Positions 1 to 8,936 are shown, numbered from the stretch's first letter. The stretch: DNA of 64,000 bases from Erythrobacter rubeus (GCF_014705715.1 NZ_JACXLC010000001.1:912457-976456), one strand, 5' to 3'. The notes: generated by a model from the letters alone, not told the origin. Program-made: numbers and translations.

Positions 1-505
1 CTACGTTATCTCGAAAATTTTCCCACTCATATACTTGATTTTTAGCCTGATCCGCGACGCGCAGCTTTTCGAACTGATCCGGGTCATTTAATTGTTCAAA
101 GACGAGCGAGAACGCATCCTTTTTATGCTCCAGTCCTTCAAGTGCGCCCAACACAGTGTTTGCTCTGTTGGAGAGTTCTCTCAGCGCGTCGATCTCACCC
201 CCTATACCGCTTGCCCTCATTAACGGAGTGTTGTGCGCCAACATGCGCTGCTCTGCCCGCCAATAACCAATAGTCATAAAGGCCAGTATAAAGCACGAGC
301 CGAGAACTAGTAATTTGGGCGAAAATGAAAGGCCGTAGGTGAGGCTACCAAGTCCGACTATGTCCTCACTTCCCGCAGTCCCGGTAGCAACCACGACGGT
401 AAGCACGCCCCAAAGTAATACGTTCCGCTTTGCTCTCCTATACTCCTCACTTTGATGGAGAGAGGTATCGGCGAAGTTGTCGGGTCGAGATGTGCTAATA
501 GACAT
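1..505 (-). CDS. Hypothetical membrane protein, C-terminus off the left edge
   Basis: An open frame starts with ATG at 505 and runs leftwards without a stop to the window edge, about 168 codons. The N-terminus (MSISTSRPDNFADTS) is polar. Two hydrophobic segments follow at about residues 28-48 and 65-83, then a soluble, charged, probably helical tail. The layout suggests two membrane helices with a cytoplasmic C-terminal domain. I do not recognise the family. It sits beyond the integrase in the AT-richer part of the window, so it is likely cargo of the integrated element. The complete open frame over 500 bases supports a real gene. Confidence 0.6.
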   Translation of the reverse strand, partial: MSISTSRPDNFADTSLHQSEEYRRAKRNVLLWGVLTVVVATGTAGSEDIVGLGSLTYGLSFSPKLLVLGSCFILAFMTIGYWRAEQRMLAHNTPLMRASGIGGEIDALRELSNRANTVLGALEGLEHKKDAFSLVFEQLNDPDQFEKLRVADQAKNQVYEWENFRDNV

Positions 506-588
506 AGAGAAGTGCGTGCTCCTCATTCAGACGCTTCGTCAATGCGCCGCAATCGGCAGATGGGGATAAGCGCGACCCGCCATGCCAG

Positions 589-2037
589 CTAGGCACCATC
601 AATCTCGTAACGAGGCAGGCTTTTCACAGCCTCGTGTAGGATAGCAAGAGGCGTCTCCCCATAGCGCCCGCCCTCATTCGACGGGGCGTGGCCTTGCAGC
701 ACATCCATTGTCGCCGCCTCGATCCCCGCCCCGCGCGCTACAGTCTTGAACCTGTGTCGCCATGAGTGATTTGGCTGGGGCGCTTCGACCCCCAGCGAGC
801 GCACCCACTCGCCAATTCGCGCCGCTCGGAGCTTGGGGGCGGGGTTGATCTCGCTCCCCGTCCCTGTGTCGTAGAATAGCGGGGTTTCGTCTCCCGGCTT
901 GCTCAATCGCATGATGCCTTGTTCGACAAGATGTGGATGAAGCGGGACGGTACGCGCCTCATGGGTTTTAACTGGCCCGGCTTCGGGCGTGATAACTATG
1001 ACGGGGATACCGCCTTCCTCCCGAAGGTCCGTTCGGCGAAGTTGGCAAACCTCAGCCACCCTCGCGCCGGTATAGGCCATAATCCATGGCACCCAACGTC
1101 GGGCGAGGGCATGGCTTTGCGCGAGCGAGTCCGGAGGTGGCTGTAGGGATGCCTCCAAGATTGTCCGCGCTTCCGCATCGGAGAGGTCGCGGCTGCGAAG
1201 CTTGGCCGCCTTTGGGGCGCGCACAGTCAGCCCCTTCGCCGGGTTGTCCGGGATGAACCCGTCGTCGTGCGCGATTGATAATGTGAGCCGCACCGCCGCA
1301 AGGTATTGTCCCGTGATCGTTTTCTTGGCGAGGCCCTTGGCGACCAGTGAGGCAATCCAACCTGTCAGGTCCGCACGAGTGACGCGTGCCGCGTCGTCAT
1401 GCCCGAGATGTTCGATCAGGCTCCGCACCTTGGGACGCCATTTGCTGATGACGACAGAGCTTGCAGCCCCTGTCTCAGCGTAGCGCTCGAAAAGCGCCAT
1501 TAGGGGGATTCGTCCTGCGGTGCGGTCGTTCTCGACAGCGAGGCGATCATTGAAGGCTCGTTGGCCCTCGACCGCCTCTCGAAGCGTCTCCAGCTCTTGT
1601 TCGCGTTCTTTGACAAGATCACGCCAGGAAGCCTCCTCTTCGGTCAACTCGACCGTGCTTAAGAGCATCCGTTCCCGTGCCAACTGCCGATATTCGCTCC
1701 GGGCCTCATAGCGCGCCTCTGTGCGCCGCTGCACGGCGTCCGCCGCCTTGGCCTCCTCAGCCTCTTTTCGGGCCTGAGCGGAATCCTGCCGGGTTTCTAG
1801 GGCAGCTTCCTCTTGGGCGACAGCAAGGCGGGAGCGAGCCTCGTCGATCAGCTTGTCGGTATCGGCGGCGTGGGGACGGAGAAGCCGTTTCGCTTCTTCC
1901 CGGTCGTCCGTGTCGAGTGTGTGCCGCCACTCTGTCCGAGGCTTGCCCGTCGCGGTTTGGAATTGCCCAACTAAGTCCTTCGGGACTTGCCGCCGGAAAT
2001 AGTACTTGGGGCCGATTCGAAGAAGGTAGGTGCACAT
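589..2037 (-). CDS. Tyrosine recombinase/integrase
   Basis: Site-specific recombinase expected to integrate and excise the adjacent element. The first ~40 residues (TYLLRIGPKYYFRRQVPKDL) resemble the N-terminal DUF6538-type segment of many proteobacterial island integrases. A long charged coiled coil covers about residues 55-175, a core-binding domain about 180-275, and the catalytic domain the remainder. Visible catalytic residues are R326 (YTGARVAEVCQL), H424 and R427 (HSWRHRF), H450 (LQGHAPS) and the tyrosine nucleophile Y459 (GGRYGE). ATG at 2037 is preferred over an in-frame GTG at 2049 because AGGA precedes it at proper spacing. The gene reads away from tRNA-Val, the likely attachment site. 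Confidence 0.93.
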   Translation of the reverse strand: MCTYLLRIGPKYYFRRQVPKDLVGQFQTATGKPRTEWRHTLDTDDREEAKRLLRPHAADTDKLIDEARSRLAVAQEEAALETRQDSAQARKEAEEAKAADAVQRRTEARYEARSEYRQLARERMLLSTVELTEEEASWRDLVKEREQELETLREAVEGQRAFNDRLAVENDRTAGRIPLMALFERYAETGAASSVVISKWRPKVRSLIEHLGHDDAARVTRADLTGWIASLVAKGLAKKTITGQYLAAVRLTLSIAHDDGFIPDNPAKGLTVRAPKAAKLRSRDLSDAEARTILEASLQPPPDSLAQSHALARRWVPWIMAYTGARVAEVCQLRRTDLREEGGIPVIVITPEAGPVKTHEARTVPLHPHLVEQGIMRLSKPGDETPLFYDTGTGSEINPAPKLRAARIGEWVRSLGVEAPQPNHSWRHRFKTVARGAGIEAATMDVLQGHAPSNEGGRYGETPLAILHEAVKSLPRYEIDGA

Positions 2038-2129
2038 GGCTTTCCTCACTGCGCTGTTACGTTACTGTAATAGCCAGCCGTGAAAAAGCCCTGATTTCTG
2101 CGATTTTTCCCGGAGTTCCGGGTTTCCGA

Positions 2130-2204
2130 TGGTGGGCGTAGGAAGAGTTGAACTTCCGACCCCTGCAATGTCAATACAGTGCTCTACCACTGAGCTATAC
2201 GCCC
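2130..2204 (-). tRNA. tRNA-Val (GAC)
   Basis: The minus strand folds as a cloverleaf of 75 bases including an encoded CCA. The acceptor stem pairs GGGCGTA with TACGCCC, the D arm has AGCTCAGTGGTAGAGC, the anticodon stem CTGTA/TGCAG encloses loop TTGACAT with anticodon GAC, and the T arm carries GTTCAACTC. The 3' end faces the integrase, so this gene is the likely integration target, with an intact copy kept on this side. Confidence 0.95.
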
Positions 2205-2314
2205 GCACCATCAATCGAACCGCCCATTTGCTGAGCGGGAGCGGCCCATTAACGCGCTGCCGAAAACAGTGCAAGAGATAAGCGCGTCTGAAAAGACCTG
2301 ATTTTGTGCAAGGG

Positions 2315-2704
2315 TCAGAGAGAGGCTTGCCGCTGCTCTTCGAAGACTCTCTCCACCTCCAGCACGAGGTCGCGCAGGTGGAATGGTTTAGACAGCACCT
2401 TCGCATGCGGCTGCTCACGGCTGGCCCGAAGCGAAACGGCTGCAAAGCCTGTGATGAACATCACTTTTGTGCGCGGCGAAATTTCGGCGCAGCGCTGCGC
2501 CAGTTCGATCCCGTCCATTTCGGGCATGACGATATCGGACAAGAGCAAGTCGAACTCCTGCGATTCGAGCAGCGGTATTGCCTCTGTTCCGCGATCGACA
2601 GAAGACACCTCGTATCCAGCCTTGCTGAGCGCTCGTTCAAGGTAAACGCGCATGGCCTCTTCATCCTCGGCAAGGAGGATTCGCGGAGTTGAGTTCTTTG
2701 TCAT
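2315..2704 (-). CDS. cpdR: CpdR-type single-domain response regulator
   Basis: A stand-alone receiver domain of 129 residues with no output domain. The acidic pair E13/D14 (LLAEDEE), phospho-acceptor D57 (LLLSDIVMPEMDGIEL), T85 (VMFITGFAAV) and K106 (KVLSKPFHLRDL) are all present. The sequence matches the CpdR family of Alphaproteobacteria, in which the unphosphorylated protein directs ClpXP to the cell pole and primes degradation of cell-cycle regulators, under control of the CckA-ChpT phosphorelay. The next gene, divergent, is an N-formylglutamate amidohydrolase, a neighbour commonly seen with cpdR in this class. The name rests on sequence resemblance and context. Confidence 0.9.
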   Translation of the reverse strand: MTKNSTPRILLAEDEEAMRVYLERALSKAGYEVSSVDRGTEAIPLLESQEFDLLLSDIVMPEMDGIELAQRCAEISPRTKVMFITGFAAVSLRASREQPHAKVLSKPFHLRDLVLEVERVFEEQRQASL

Positions 2705-2904
2705 GCCGATCCCGCTAGCAGCATGAACTTAAGAAATCCTACCATTTGCGACCGGTGATCGATTTTGAGACGGTCATGCAAACCGTGCCAAAAAGAGAAG
2801 GTTAATCGCCAATTTTTCAATTTTGGCCGACTCTTTCGCTTTACGTGTCACCTAATCGAATTCGCCTTTGACAGCTGCGGGCAAAGCGGGCAGCAAATGC
2901 CGCG

Positions 2905-3933
2905 ATGAAAAGCCCCGATCATCCGATTGATGCGCCGTCGAATAAGGTCGAGAGTTTGCGTGTGGAGCGCGTAGGCTCCGACCGCGAGTTGCGCAGCAAA
3001 CGGGGCGGGGCGGTCTCGGGCACTTGCGCCGAAGGTTTGTTCGGACCGGCTTTCACTCACGTTTCGCCTGTCTCGATGCCGCTGCCTGTGCTGATCGCGG
3101 TGCCTCATGCGGGACGCGTCTATCCATCGGACACGCTGGCGCAGATGCGGGATGCTCACCTCAGCCAATTGCGGCTCGAGGATCGCTATGTGGACAAGCT
3201 CGCGGTCGAGATCGCGAAAGCCACGGGGACGGGCCTGCTCGTGGCGCATGCACCGCGAGCGATGATAGACCTCAACCGAGCGCATGATGACGTCGATTGG
3301 AACATGATCAGCGGACCAACTCGGCGCTCTGACACAGGGAATTTAGCTGTCACAGGAGTAAACCACCGAGCGCGCAGCGGTCTTGGACTGGTGCCGCGCC
3401 GTCTGCCCGGATTCGGCGATATCTGGTGCGAGAAGCTTTCACGCGATGAACTGGATCGGCGGGTCGACCGCATTCATCGCCCTTACCATACTTTTCTTTC
3501 GAACGAGCTTGAACGGATTCGTGCAGAATGGGGCGCGGCGCTGCTCGTAGATCTTCATTCGATGCCGCCGCTGCGACGTCAGAATGGGCAGCAAGCCGCC
3601 CCGCAAATCGTTTTGGGCGATCGGTTCGGGGCGTCATGTCAGCATAGCCTAACCGCCGGCTCGATCCGATATCTTGAGCGAAGCGGATGCCCGGTTGCGC
3701 ACAATCGTCCTTATTCAGGGGGCTATGTGCTTGATCGACATGGAGCGCCGTCTCGCGGAGTGCATGCCTTGCAAATAGAGGTATGCCGCGGTGCGTATCT
3801 CGATGAATGGCTTTCCGAACCTAGCGATGCATTGCCCGGTCTGGCGCAGATGATCGCCGGTCTTGTGCGTGAACTCGGCGCGCAAGTGGCGCACCTGGCA
3901 GCCAACGGTGAGACCGCGCAGGCCGCTGAATAG
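2905..3933 (+). CDS. N-formylglutamate amidohydrolase family protein
   Basis: Predicted metal-dependent amidohydrolase; the family member HutG releases formate and glutamate from N-formylglutamate at the end of histidine degradation. Family motifs include VPHAGRVYP (about residue 68), HAPRAMIDLNRA, LVDLHSMPP and the region DRHGAPSRGVHALQIEVCR. No other hut gene is nearby, so the physiological substrate is uncertain. The stretch before about residue 50 is not conserved-looking, so the true start may be a later codon. A 200-base spacer separates it from divergent cpdR. Confidence 0.85.
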   Translation: MKSPDHPIDAPSNKVESLRVERVGSDRELRSKRGGAVSGTCAEGLFGPAFTHVSPVSMPLPVLIAVPHAGRVYPSDTLAQMRDAHLSQLRLEDRYVDKLAVEIAKATGTGLLVAHAPRAMIDLNRAHDDVDWNMISGPTRRSDTGNLAVTGVNHRARSGLGLVPRRLPGFGDIWCEKLSRDELDRRVDRIHRPYHTFLSNELERIRAEWGAALLVDLHSMPPLRRQNGQQAAPQIVLGDRFGASCQHSLTAGSIRYLERSGCPVAHNRPYSGGYVLDRHGAPSRGVHALQIEVCRGAYLDEWLSEPSDALPGLAQMIAGLVRELGAQVAHLAANGETAQAAE

Positions 3934-3967
3934 CTTTGGTATCCAACGCTAAATCGTTCATTTAAAT

Positions 3968-4005
3968 GAAAAAACCACCTCGCGCGGCAAATGCGCACGA
4001 GGTGG
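3968..4005 (-). terminator. Rho-independent terminator after sapC / sRNA candidate
   Basis: On the minus strand CGAGGTGG's complement pairs with its partner as an 8-bp GC-rich stem (3998-4005 with 3975-3982), with possible extra pairing inside the loop, followed by six T residues at 3974-3969. This ends minus-strand transcription coming from sapC. The T run is only on this side. Confidence 0.8.
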
Positions 4006-4075
4006 CCAAGGTTCAGGGAAGACTCCGCCTGTTCGGCGTAGTCGCAGACGGCTGATGAGGGGGGTGCCGTCCGCT
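3968..4075 (-). ncRNA. Candidate structured small RNA or 3' UTR RNA downstream of sapC
   Basis: Reading the minus strand, three stem-loops follow one another. The first has a 9-bp stem at 4066-4074/4044-4052 with one G-T pair and a 13-base loop containing CCCCCC. The second is at 4035-4043/4021-4029 with one mismatch and loop GAACA. The third is the terminator hairpin ending in six T. C-rich single-stranded loops able to pair with Shine-Dalgarno sequences are typical of several alphaproteobacterial sRNA families. No clear promoter was found, so it may be a processed sapC 3' UTR. The 5' end is unknown. Confidence 0.5.
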
Positions 4076-4174
4076 GCTTCAAAATAAGATCACGGCGCGA
4101 CACCTTCAAGAGGTCTCGCACCGCGACCGTTGTTCGAGAGGGCCCGCGAGAGCGGTACCTAGCTGCTTTGCAAA

Positions 4175-4960
4175 TTAGTTGATCGTTTCCGTTTTCGCGT
4201 CCGGAGTTGGGATCTTACCCTGTTCCGACTGGCGCTCGAAGAGGGTGCGCATCAGGTTCATCGAGAAGAGATGTGCGTGGATCAGCATGTTCATACCATT
4301 CTTGTTGAGCGCCTCGACCGTTTCGGAGGGAAGCTCGCGAAGCTTGTTTTCGTCGACCATGCGGAACCCGCGATAGACGAAAGGCTTGTCCGGCATGTCG
4401 TTGCGCGTGATCGCAATTTCCCCGTCCATCAGCAGGTCGAGCTTTTTGAGCTCGTCCAGAAATGCCTTGGTCCGCTGACCCGATTCCTCGAACTTGCGGC
4501 AGAACTCCAGCACACTCTTGGTGTACTCGGTCGCTTCGCCGTTTTCGAACAGGACATTGCCCTCGTCACGCTTACCGACCACGCCCGCGCTTGGATCGAA
4601 GCAGAGCGACATGTCTTCGCTATCCTTCTGCAATTTGGCGAGCAGGAATGGATAGCGGCGGATGTACGCCGGGATGTAGATGCGGCTGATCAACTTACCG
4701 TCATCGCCGATGAAGACGTTCACACCTTCGTTCAGGCCCATCAGAGCAATCGGAAGCGGGTTGTCGCCAGCGGTGAACACGATCGGATAATCGCGCTGCG
4801 CATCGACGAATTCGTCAACGGTGAGCGGAATTGCATGAGTGTTGGCGAGAAAGTCAGCATTCTCGAACGCACCGACTTTCCAATCGCTGTGATCGCGGCT
4901 GTTGAGTGGAAGCAGGTCGTTGTAAAACAGCGGAAGTTGCGGCTGCGGCGCGCTGGCCAT
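4175..4960 (-). CDS. SapC family protein
   Basis: A soluble protein of 261 residues resembling the SapC family found widely in Sphingomonadales and other Alphaproteobacteria, named after a surface-array-associated Campylobacter protein. Family features include the N-terminal PLFYNDLLPLNSRDH segment and the central RIYIPAYIRRYPF block. No signal peptide or membrane segment is visible, and the biochemical role is not established. The ATG start at 4960 follows GGAGA at suitable spacing. Its 3' region carries a structured RNA candidate and terminator. Confidence 0.85.
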   Translation of the reverse strand: MASAPQPQLPLFYNDLLPLNSRDHSDWKVGAFENADFLANTHAIPLTVDEFVDAQRDYPIVFTAGDNPLPIALMGLNEGVNVFIGDDGKLISRIYIPAYIRRYPFLLAKLQKDSEDMSLCFDPSAGVVGKRDEGNVLFENGEATEYTKSVLEFCRKFEESGQRTKAFLDELKKLDLLMDGEIAITRNDMPDKPFVYRGFRMVDENKLRELPSETVEALNKNGMNMLIHAHLFSMNLMRTLFERQSEQGKIPTPDAKTETIN

Positions 4961-5120
4961 GAATTGTCTCCGGAAATATTGGATTGAAATCTTGCGATCT
5001 GGCCCGAGAAGATGCCCCCGGCCATTCGTGGGCGCGCTTTAGGCGACCGTGAGGCGCTGTGCAAGCTATCGGCGACAAGGCGTGCCCCGTCTATCGATCC
5101 TCGGCGTTCGACATCGCTGA

Positions 5121-6566
5121 TCAGTCTGGCATCGGCACCAGTTTTCCGGGATTGAGCAGGCCAGCCGGATCGAGTGCCTCTTTGACCTTTCGCATCATGC
5201 CAAGTGCAACCGGATCGCCCAATCGCCCCAGTTCCTCGACCTTCATCTGACCGATGCCATGCTCTGCGCTGATCGAGCCGCCCCACTTGGTAACAAGATC
5301 GTACACGCGCGCACTGATAAGCTTGCCTTCGTTTTCTTCCCATTCACCCGGCTTCGCGCCCGTTGGTGCGAGGATATGAAAATGGACATTCCCGTCGCCA
5401 AGGTGTCCGAATGCCGCTCCCTTGGTACCGGGAAAGCTGCTCTCGATCTCTGGTATGGCCGCCAGGATGAACTCCGGCATCGCTTCGACAGGTACGGAGA
5501 TATCGTGCTGCATCGCCGGGCCCAATGCTCTTTCGGCAGCCGAAATCGAATCGCGAAGCAGCCAGAAATCCTCTGATTGGCTTTCATTCGAAGCGAGGAC
5601 TGCGTCATCCAGCAGACCGCTTTCCATCGCATCGGCGAGCACCTTTTCCAGCTCGCTCCGCAGGCTTGCGTTGTCACCTTCGGCGGAAATGCACTCAATC
5701 AGCGCATTCCATTCGTGGTGTTCGGACAATGGAGCACGTGCATCGGGAAGATGGTCCAGCACGCTCTCGAGACAGTGATCAGGGATAACTTCGAACCCCT
5801 CTAGCGTATCTCCCATCGCCCTATCGACGAAGCGAAGCAGACTTCTCGCCCCGGTGATCGTCGGGAGGCCTACCCATGCGGTCGCCCTTGCTGACGCCAC
5901 CGGAAGCAGGCGTAATGTCGCCGCCGTGACAATTCCGAGCGTGCCTTCGGAGCCGATCAGCAATTGCTTGAGATCGAACCCGCGATTGTCCTTCTTGAGC
6001 ACGGTGAGGCCGTCGAATATGCTGCCATCGGCAAGGACGGCCTCCACTCCGAGCACTTGGGCCCGCATGGTTCCATGGCGCAAGACCTGCGTGCCTCCCG
6101 CATTGGTCGAAACCAAGCCGCCAATTGTTGCAGATCCTTTCCCGCCAAGGGTGAGGGGGAAGCGCAACTCGTTGGCCTCTGCAGTCTCATGCAGCGTTTG
6201 CAGGATGACGCCCGCCTCGCATACGCATTGCCCGGCTTCGGCATCCAAGGAACGGATCGCGTTCATCCTTCGGAGCGAAAGCAGGATCGCTGTGCCGCTA
6301 TCGTCAGGTGTCGCACCACCCGCCATGCCGCTGTTCCCGCCTTGAGGAACGATAGGAATGCCATATTTAGCGCAGACTTTGACGAGCGCGGAAACCTCGG
6401 CGGTGGATGCCGGGGCGGCGAGCGCTAGGGCGCGTCCGGTGTAGCGACCACGCCAATCCGTGAGCCACTGCGTCAGGTCTGCGGGATCGGTGGTGAGCCC
6501 CTTGGGCCCAAGAAGCGAGCGCGCTTCGTCTAGAAAGGCGTCGGTGCGGGACAGTGTGGTCGTCAT
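5121..6566 (-). CDS. FAD-linked oxidase, D-lactate/glycolate/2-hydroxyglutarate dehydrogenase type
   Basis: Flavin dehydrogenase of the GlcD/Dld/D-2-hydroxyglutarate group, oxidising a D-2-hydroxy acid to the 2-oxo acid. Residues ~40-220 form the PCMH-type FAD domain with PIVPQGGNSGMAGG and the LTLGGKGSATIGG loop; the C-terminal FAD-oxidase cap has GHLGDGNVHFHI, a metal/substrate motif, SAEHGIG, and the terminal DPAGLLNPGKL. At 481 residues it has normal family length. There is no iron-sulfur partner gene beside it, which argues against a GlcDEF complex. The exact substrate cannot be read from sequence. Confidence 0.88.
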   Translation of the reverse strand: MTTTLSRTDAFLDEARSLLGPKGLTTDPADLTQWLTDWRGRYTGRALALAAPASTAEVSALVKVCAKYGIPIVPQGGNSGMAGGATPDDSGTAILLSLRRMNAIRSLDAEAGQCVCEAGVILQTLHETAEANELRFPLTLGGKGSATIGGLVSTNAGGTQVLRHGTMRAQVLGVEAVLADGSIFDGLTVLKKDNRGFDLKQLLIGSEGTLGIVTAATLRLLPVASARATAWVGLPTITGARSLLRFVDRAMGDTLEGFEVIPDHCLESVLDHLPDARAPLSEHHEWNALIECISAEGDNASLRSELEKVLADAMESGLLDDAVLASNESQSEDFWLLRDSISAAERALGPAMQHDISVPVEAMPEFILAAIPEIESSFPGTKGAAFGHLGDGNVHFHILAPTGAKPGEWEENEGKLISARVYDLVTKWGGSISAEHGIGQMKVEELGRLGDPVALGMMRKVKEALDPAGLLNPGKLVPMPD

Positions 6567-6727
6567 TGTTGCGGCTATGCCACAGGAGCGGGCTTTTATG
6601 CCAGCGAATTGCAGTGGTTGGACGGCGCAGTTAAGCCAACGTTCAATCGTTCGCGCTACTCATATCTGTAAGCGTGCAGGGGGCGCGTGACCGGCGGGAT
6701 TGCCGGACAGGAGGAACACCGAATTCA

Positions 6728-7351
6728 ATGCCGAGCTTGCTCGCCCTTGCAACGCCAATTGCGATGATGCTGACCGTGCTCGGGCAGGGCAGTGAGCTTG
6801 CAGGCGCGGCAGCCTTGTCTGGCGCGAGCTCGCATTCCGGTGCGGCAGATGATCGGGAGGCACCCAAGGAATCGCAAAAAGGTATTCCTCTGCCCGCGCG
6901 CTATCCGGTTGACCCAACGCCCACCGCAATCGCTCCGCTTGACGTCTTTCGCGGCGGCCAAGTTCTCCGCCAGGTCCGCATTGAACAGCGGGTCATCGTT
7001 CGGATATCGCCGCAGCGTTCACGCGACCGCAATCAGCTGCTTGCGCAGCTGCCCCAGCGCGCGCTCAACACCCGCTACGAAGAGCGTGAGATGGACAAGT
7101 GCGTCGCGATCGGAGGCATCTCTGGCGTACAGACCGGAAGTGGAAGCCGACTGCTGCTATTCCTGCGTGATGCCAGGATCATCACGCTAAACCTCGAAAA
7201 GGCTTGCCGGGCCCGGGATTTCTATTCCGGCTTCTATATCGAGAAGAATGCCGATGGGAAGCTCTGCATCGATCGGGACAAATTGCAGTCTCGCAGCGGT
7301 GCAAAGTGCGAAGTTCAGCGCATGCGTCAGCTCGTAGCAGTAGAGAATTGA
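6728..7351 (+). CDS. Hypothetical exported protein
   Basis: A 207-residue protein with no family I recognise. The start at 6728 is chosen because ACAGGAGGAA lies just upstream and the N-terminus MPSLLALATPIAMMLTVL then forms a hydrophobic export signal. The mature part has a proline-rich linker and a basic region, then a segment (DKCVAIGGISGV, ACRARDFYSGFYIE, GKLCIDRDKLQSRSGAKCEV) with four spaced cysteines that could form disulfides in the periplasm. It lies alone between divergent and codirectional neighbours. Confidence 0.7.
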   Translation: MPSLLALATPIAMMLTVLGQGSELAGAAALSGASSHSGAADDREAPKESQKGIPLPARYPVDPTPTAIAPLDVFRGGQVLRQVRIEQRVIVRISPQRSRDRNQLLAQLPQRALNTRYEEREMDKCVAIGGISGVQTGSGSRLLLFLRDARIITLNLEKACRARDFYSGFYIEKNADGKLCIDRDKLQSRSGAKCEVQRMRQLVAVEN

Positions 7352-7498
7352 TCGTTTCGACGCGCGACGCTAAGCCGCAGGTTTCTTGACTTTGGCACCT
7401 TTTTTCCGCAGAGGCGCAGCGCCTGAGGCTGGCTTTCACGCTCCAGGCTGAAGCTTTCGGCAATTTCGTGTTGCCTCTATCCGGACATAACCTGACGC

Positions 7499-8902
7499 AT
7501 GACATTCGCCGATCTCGGCCTTTCGCCCGAACTACTTAAAGCCGTAGACGATGCGGGCTATACTGAGCCGACTGCTATTCAGGCGGAGGCCATTCCTGCG
7601 GTCCTGATGATGAAGGACCTCATTGGTATCGCCCAGACCGGCACGGGGAAGACTGCCAGTTTCGTGCTGCCGATGATCGACGTGATGGCCGCGGGCCGCC
7701 GCCGGGCTCTGATGCCGCGTTCCCTGATCCTCGAGCCGACGCGAGAGCTGGCCGCACAGGTCGCGGAGAACTTCGAGAAATACGGCAAGAACCACGATCT
7801 GAAAATGGCGCTGCTGATCGGCGGCGTTCAAATGGGCGATCAGTTGAAAGCGCTGGACGAGGGCGTCGATGTGCTCATCGCGACGCCGGGCCGCCTGATG
7901 GACCTGTTCGAGCGCGGCAAGATCCTGCTTTCCGGGTGCGAGCTGCTGGTAATCGATGAAGCCGACCGGATGCTCGATATGGGTTTCATCCCCGACATCG
8001 AATTTATCTGCGACAAGCTCCCCGAAACCCGCCAGACGATGCTGTTTTCGGCCACAATGCCGCCGCCGATCGAAAAGCTGGCAAAAAAGTTTCTGAGCAA
8101 TCCCAAGCGGATCGAAACGACGCGCGCCGCTTCGACCAATAAGGACATCACGGCTTTCAAGGTGCCGGTGAAGGCGCGTCAGAAGCGCGATACGCTCAAG
8201 TGGCTCCTGCAGAATGACCAGGTCGAAACGGCGATCATCTTTGCCAATCGCAAAACGACCGTTCGCGACCTCAACAAGCAATTGCAGCGTGACGGTTTCC
8301 GCAGCGGAGAAATCCATGGCGACATGGACCAGTCGTCGCGCCTCAAGGAACTCGACCGTTTCAAGTCGGGCGACGTAAATATTCTCGTCGCATCGGATGT
8401 TGCTGCGCGCGGGCTGGATATCAAAGGCGTCAGTCACGTATTCAACTTCGACACCCCGTGGCACCCTGACGACTACGTTCACCGGATCGGCCGGACGGGA
8501 AGGGCAGGGGCCAAAGGCCGCGCGTTCACCTTCGTCGCTGATGAGGACGCCGAAGCGATCGCGAACGTCGAAAAGCTTACGGGCAACAAGATCGCCGTGT
8601 TCGGCAAAGACGATGTGCGCGTAGAGCTTGCTGATCCTTCGGCGAAGGCATCGGAAGATGAACAGTCTGACGGGAAGAAGCCGCGCAATCGCCGCAAGGA
8701 AAGACCCGATGACGCTGAAGGCGAGGCTAAAGAGAAAACCAAGAAAGGCCGGTCCCAGCGCAAGCCGAAACCCGACGAAGCGACCCAGCGGAATGCGCAA
8801 TCGAAATCGCGCTCTCGCCGCCGCGATGAAGATGACGAACCCACTGCCCCGGGTGAGTGGAACGGTCCCAAGCCCGGCTTCCTCGACATTGGTTTTGGCT
8901 AA
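7499..8902 (+). CDS. rhlE: DEAD-box ATP-dependent RNA helicase, RhlE type
   Basis: RNA-unwinding ATPase of the DEAD-box family, probably acting in ribosome maturation or RNA decay. The Q motif (GYTEPTAIQAEAIPAVL), Walker A K51 (AQTGTGKTASF), DEAD at about residue 156 (VIDEADRMLDMGF), SATMP, ARGLDIKGVSHV and HRIGRTGRAG are present and in order. After about residue 385 comes a basic, low-complexity tail of Lys, Arg, Glu and Asp, typical of RhlE proteins in this class and expected to bind RNA. The tail ends with a short PGFLDIGFG peptide. Confidence 0.93.
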   Translation: MTFADLGLSPELLKAVDDAGYTEPTAIQAEAIPAVLMMKDLIGIAQTGTGKTASFVLPMIDVMAAGRRRALMPRSLILEPTRELAAQVAENFEKYGKNHDLKMALLIGGVQMGDQLKALDEGVDVLIATPGRLMDLFERGKILLSGCELLVIDEADRMLDMGFIPDIEFICDKLPETRQTMLFSATMPPPIEKLAKKFLSNPKRIETTRAASTNKDITAFKVPVKARQKRDTLKWLLQNDQVETAIIFANRKTTVRDLNKQLQRDGFRSGEIHGDMDQSSRLKELDRFKSGDVNILVASDVAARGLDIKGVSHVFNFDTPWHPDDYVHRIGRTGRAGAKGRAFTFVADEDAEAIANVEKLTGNKIAVFGKDDVRVELADPSAKASEDEQSDGKKPRNRRKERPDDAEGEAKEKTKKGRSQRKPKPDEATQRNAQSKSRSRRRDEDDEPTAPGEWNGPKPGFLDIGFG

Positions 8903-8936
8903 TCCACTTCGATTGAGCGGCGCGCGGGTCTAACGG

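Larger units (their letters stand above)
1..2132. mobile_element. Right end of an integrative element at tRNA-Val (continues off the left edge)
   Basis: A tyrosine integrase gene lies 93 bases from the 3' end of a complete tRNA-Val(GAC) gene, on the same strand, which is the usual arrangement of an element integrated into a tRNA 3' end. The 500 bases beyond the integrase are noticeably richer in A and T than the rest of the window and encode a protein I do not recognise. The other end of the element and the second attachment repeat are outside the window, so size and cargo are unknown. The tRNA boundary itself is inferred. Confidence 0.65.

Noticed and set aside
3723..4121. Minus-strand frame across the end of the amidohydrolase and the sRNA candidate
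   Set aside because: It overlaps the amidohydrolase coding end and runs through RNA hairpins; no protein family or start signal.
7532..8800. Open frame opposite rhlE
   Set aside because: Antisense shadow of a conserved helicase gene.
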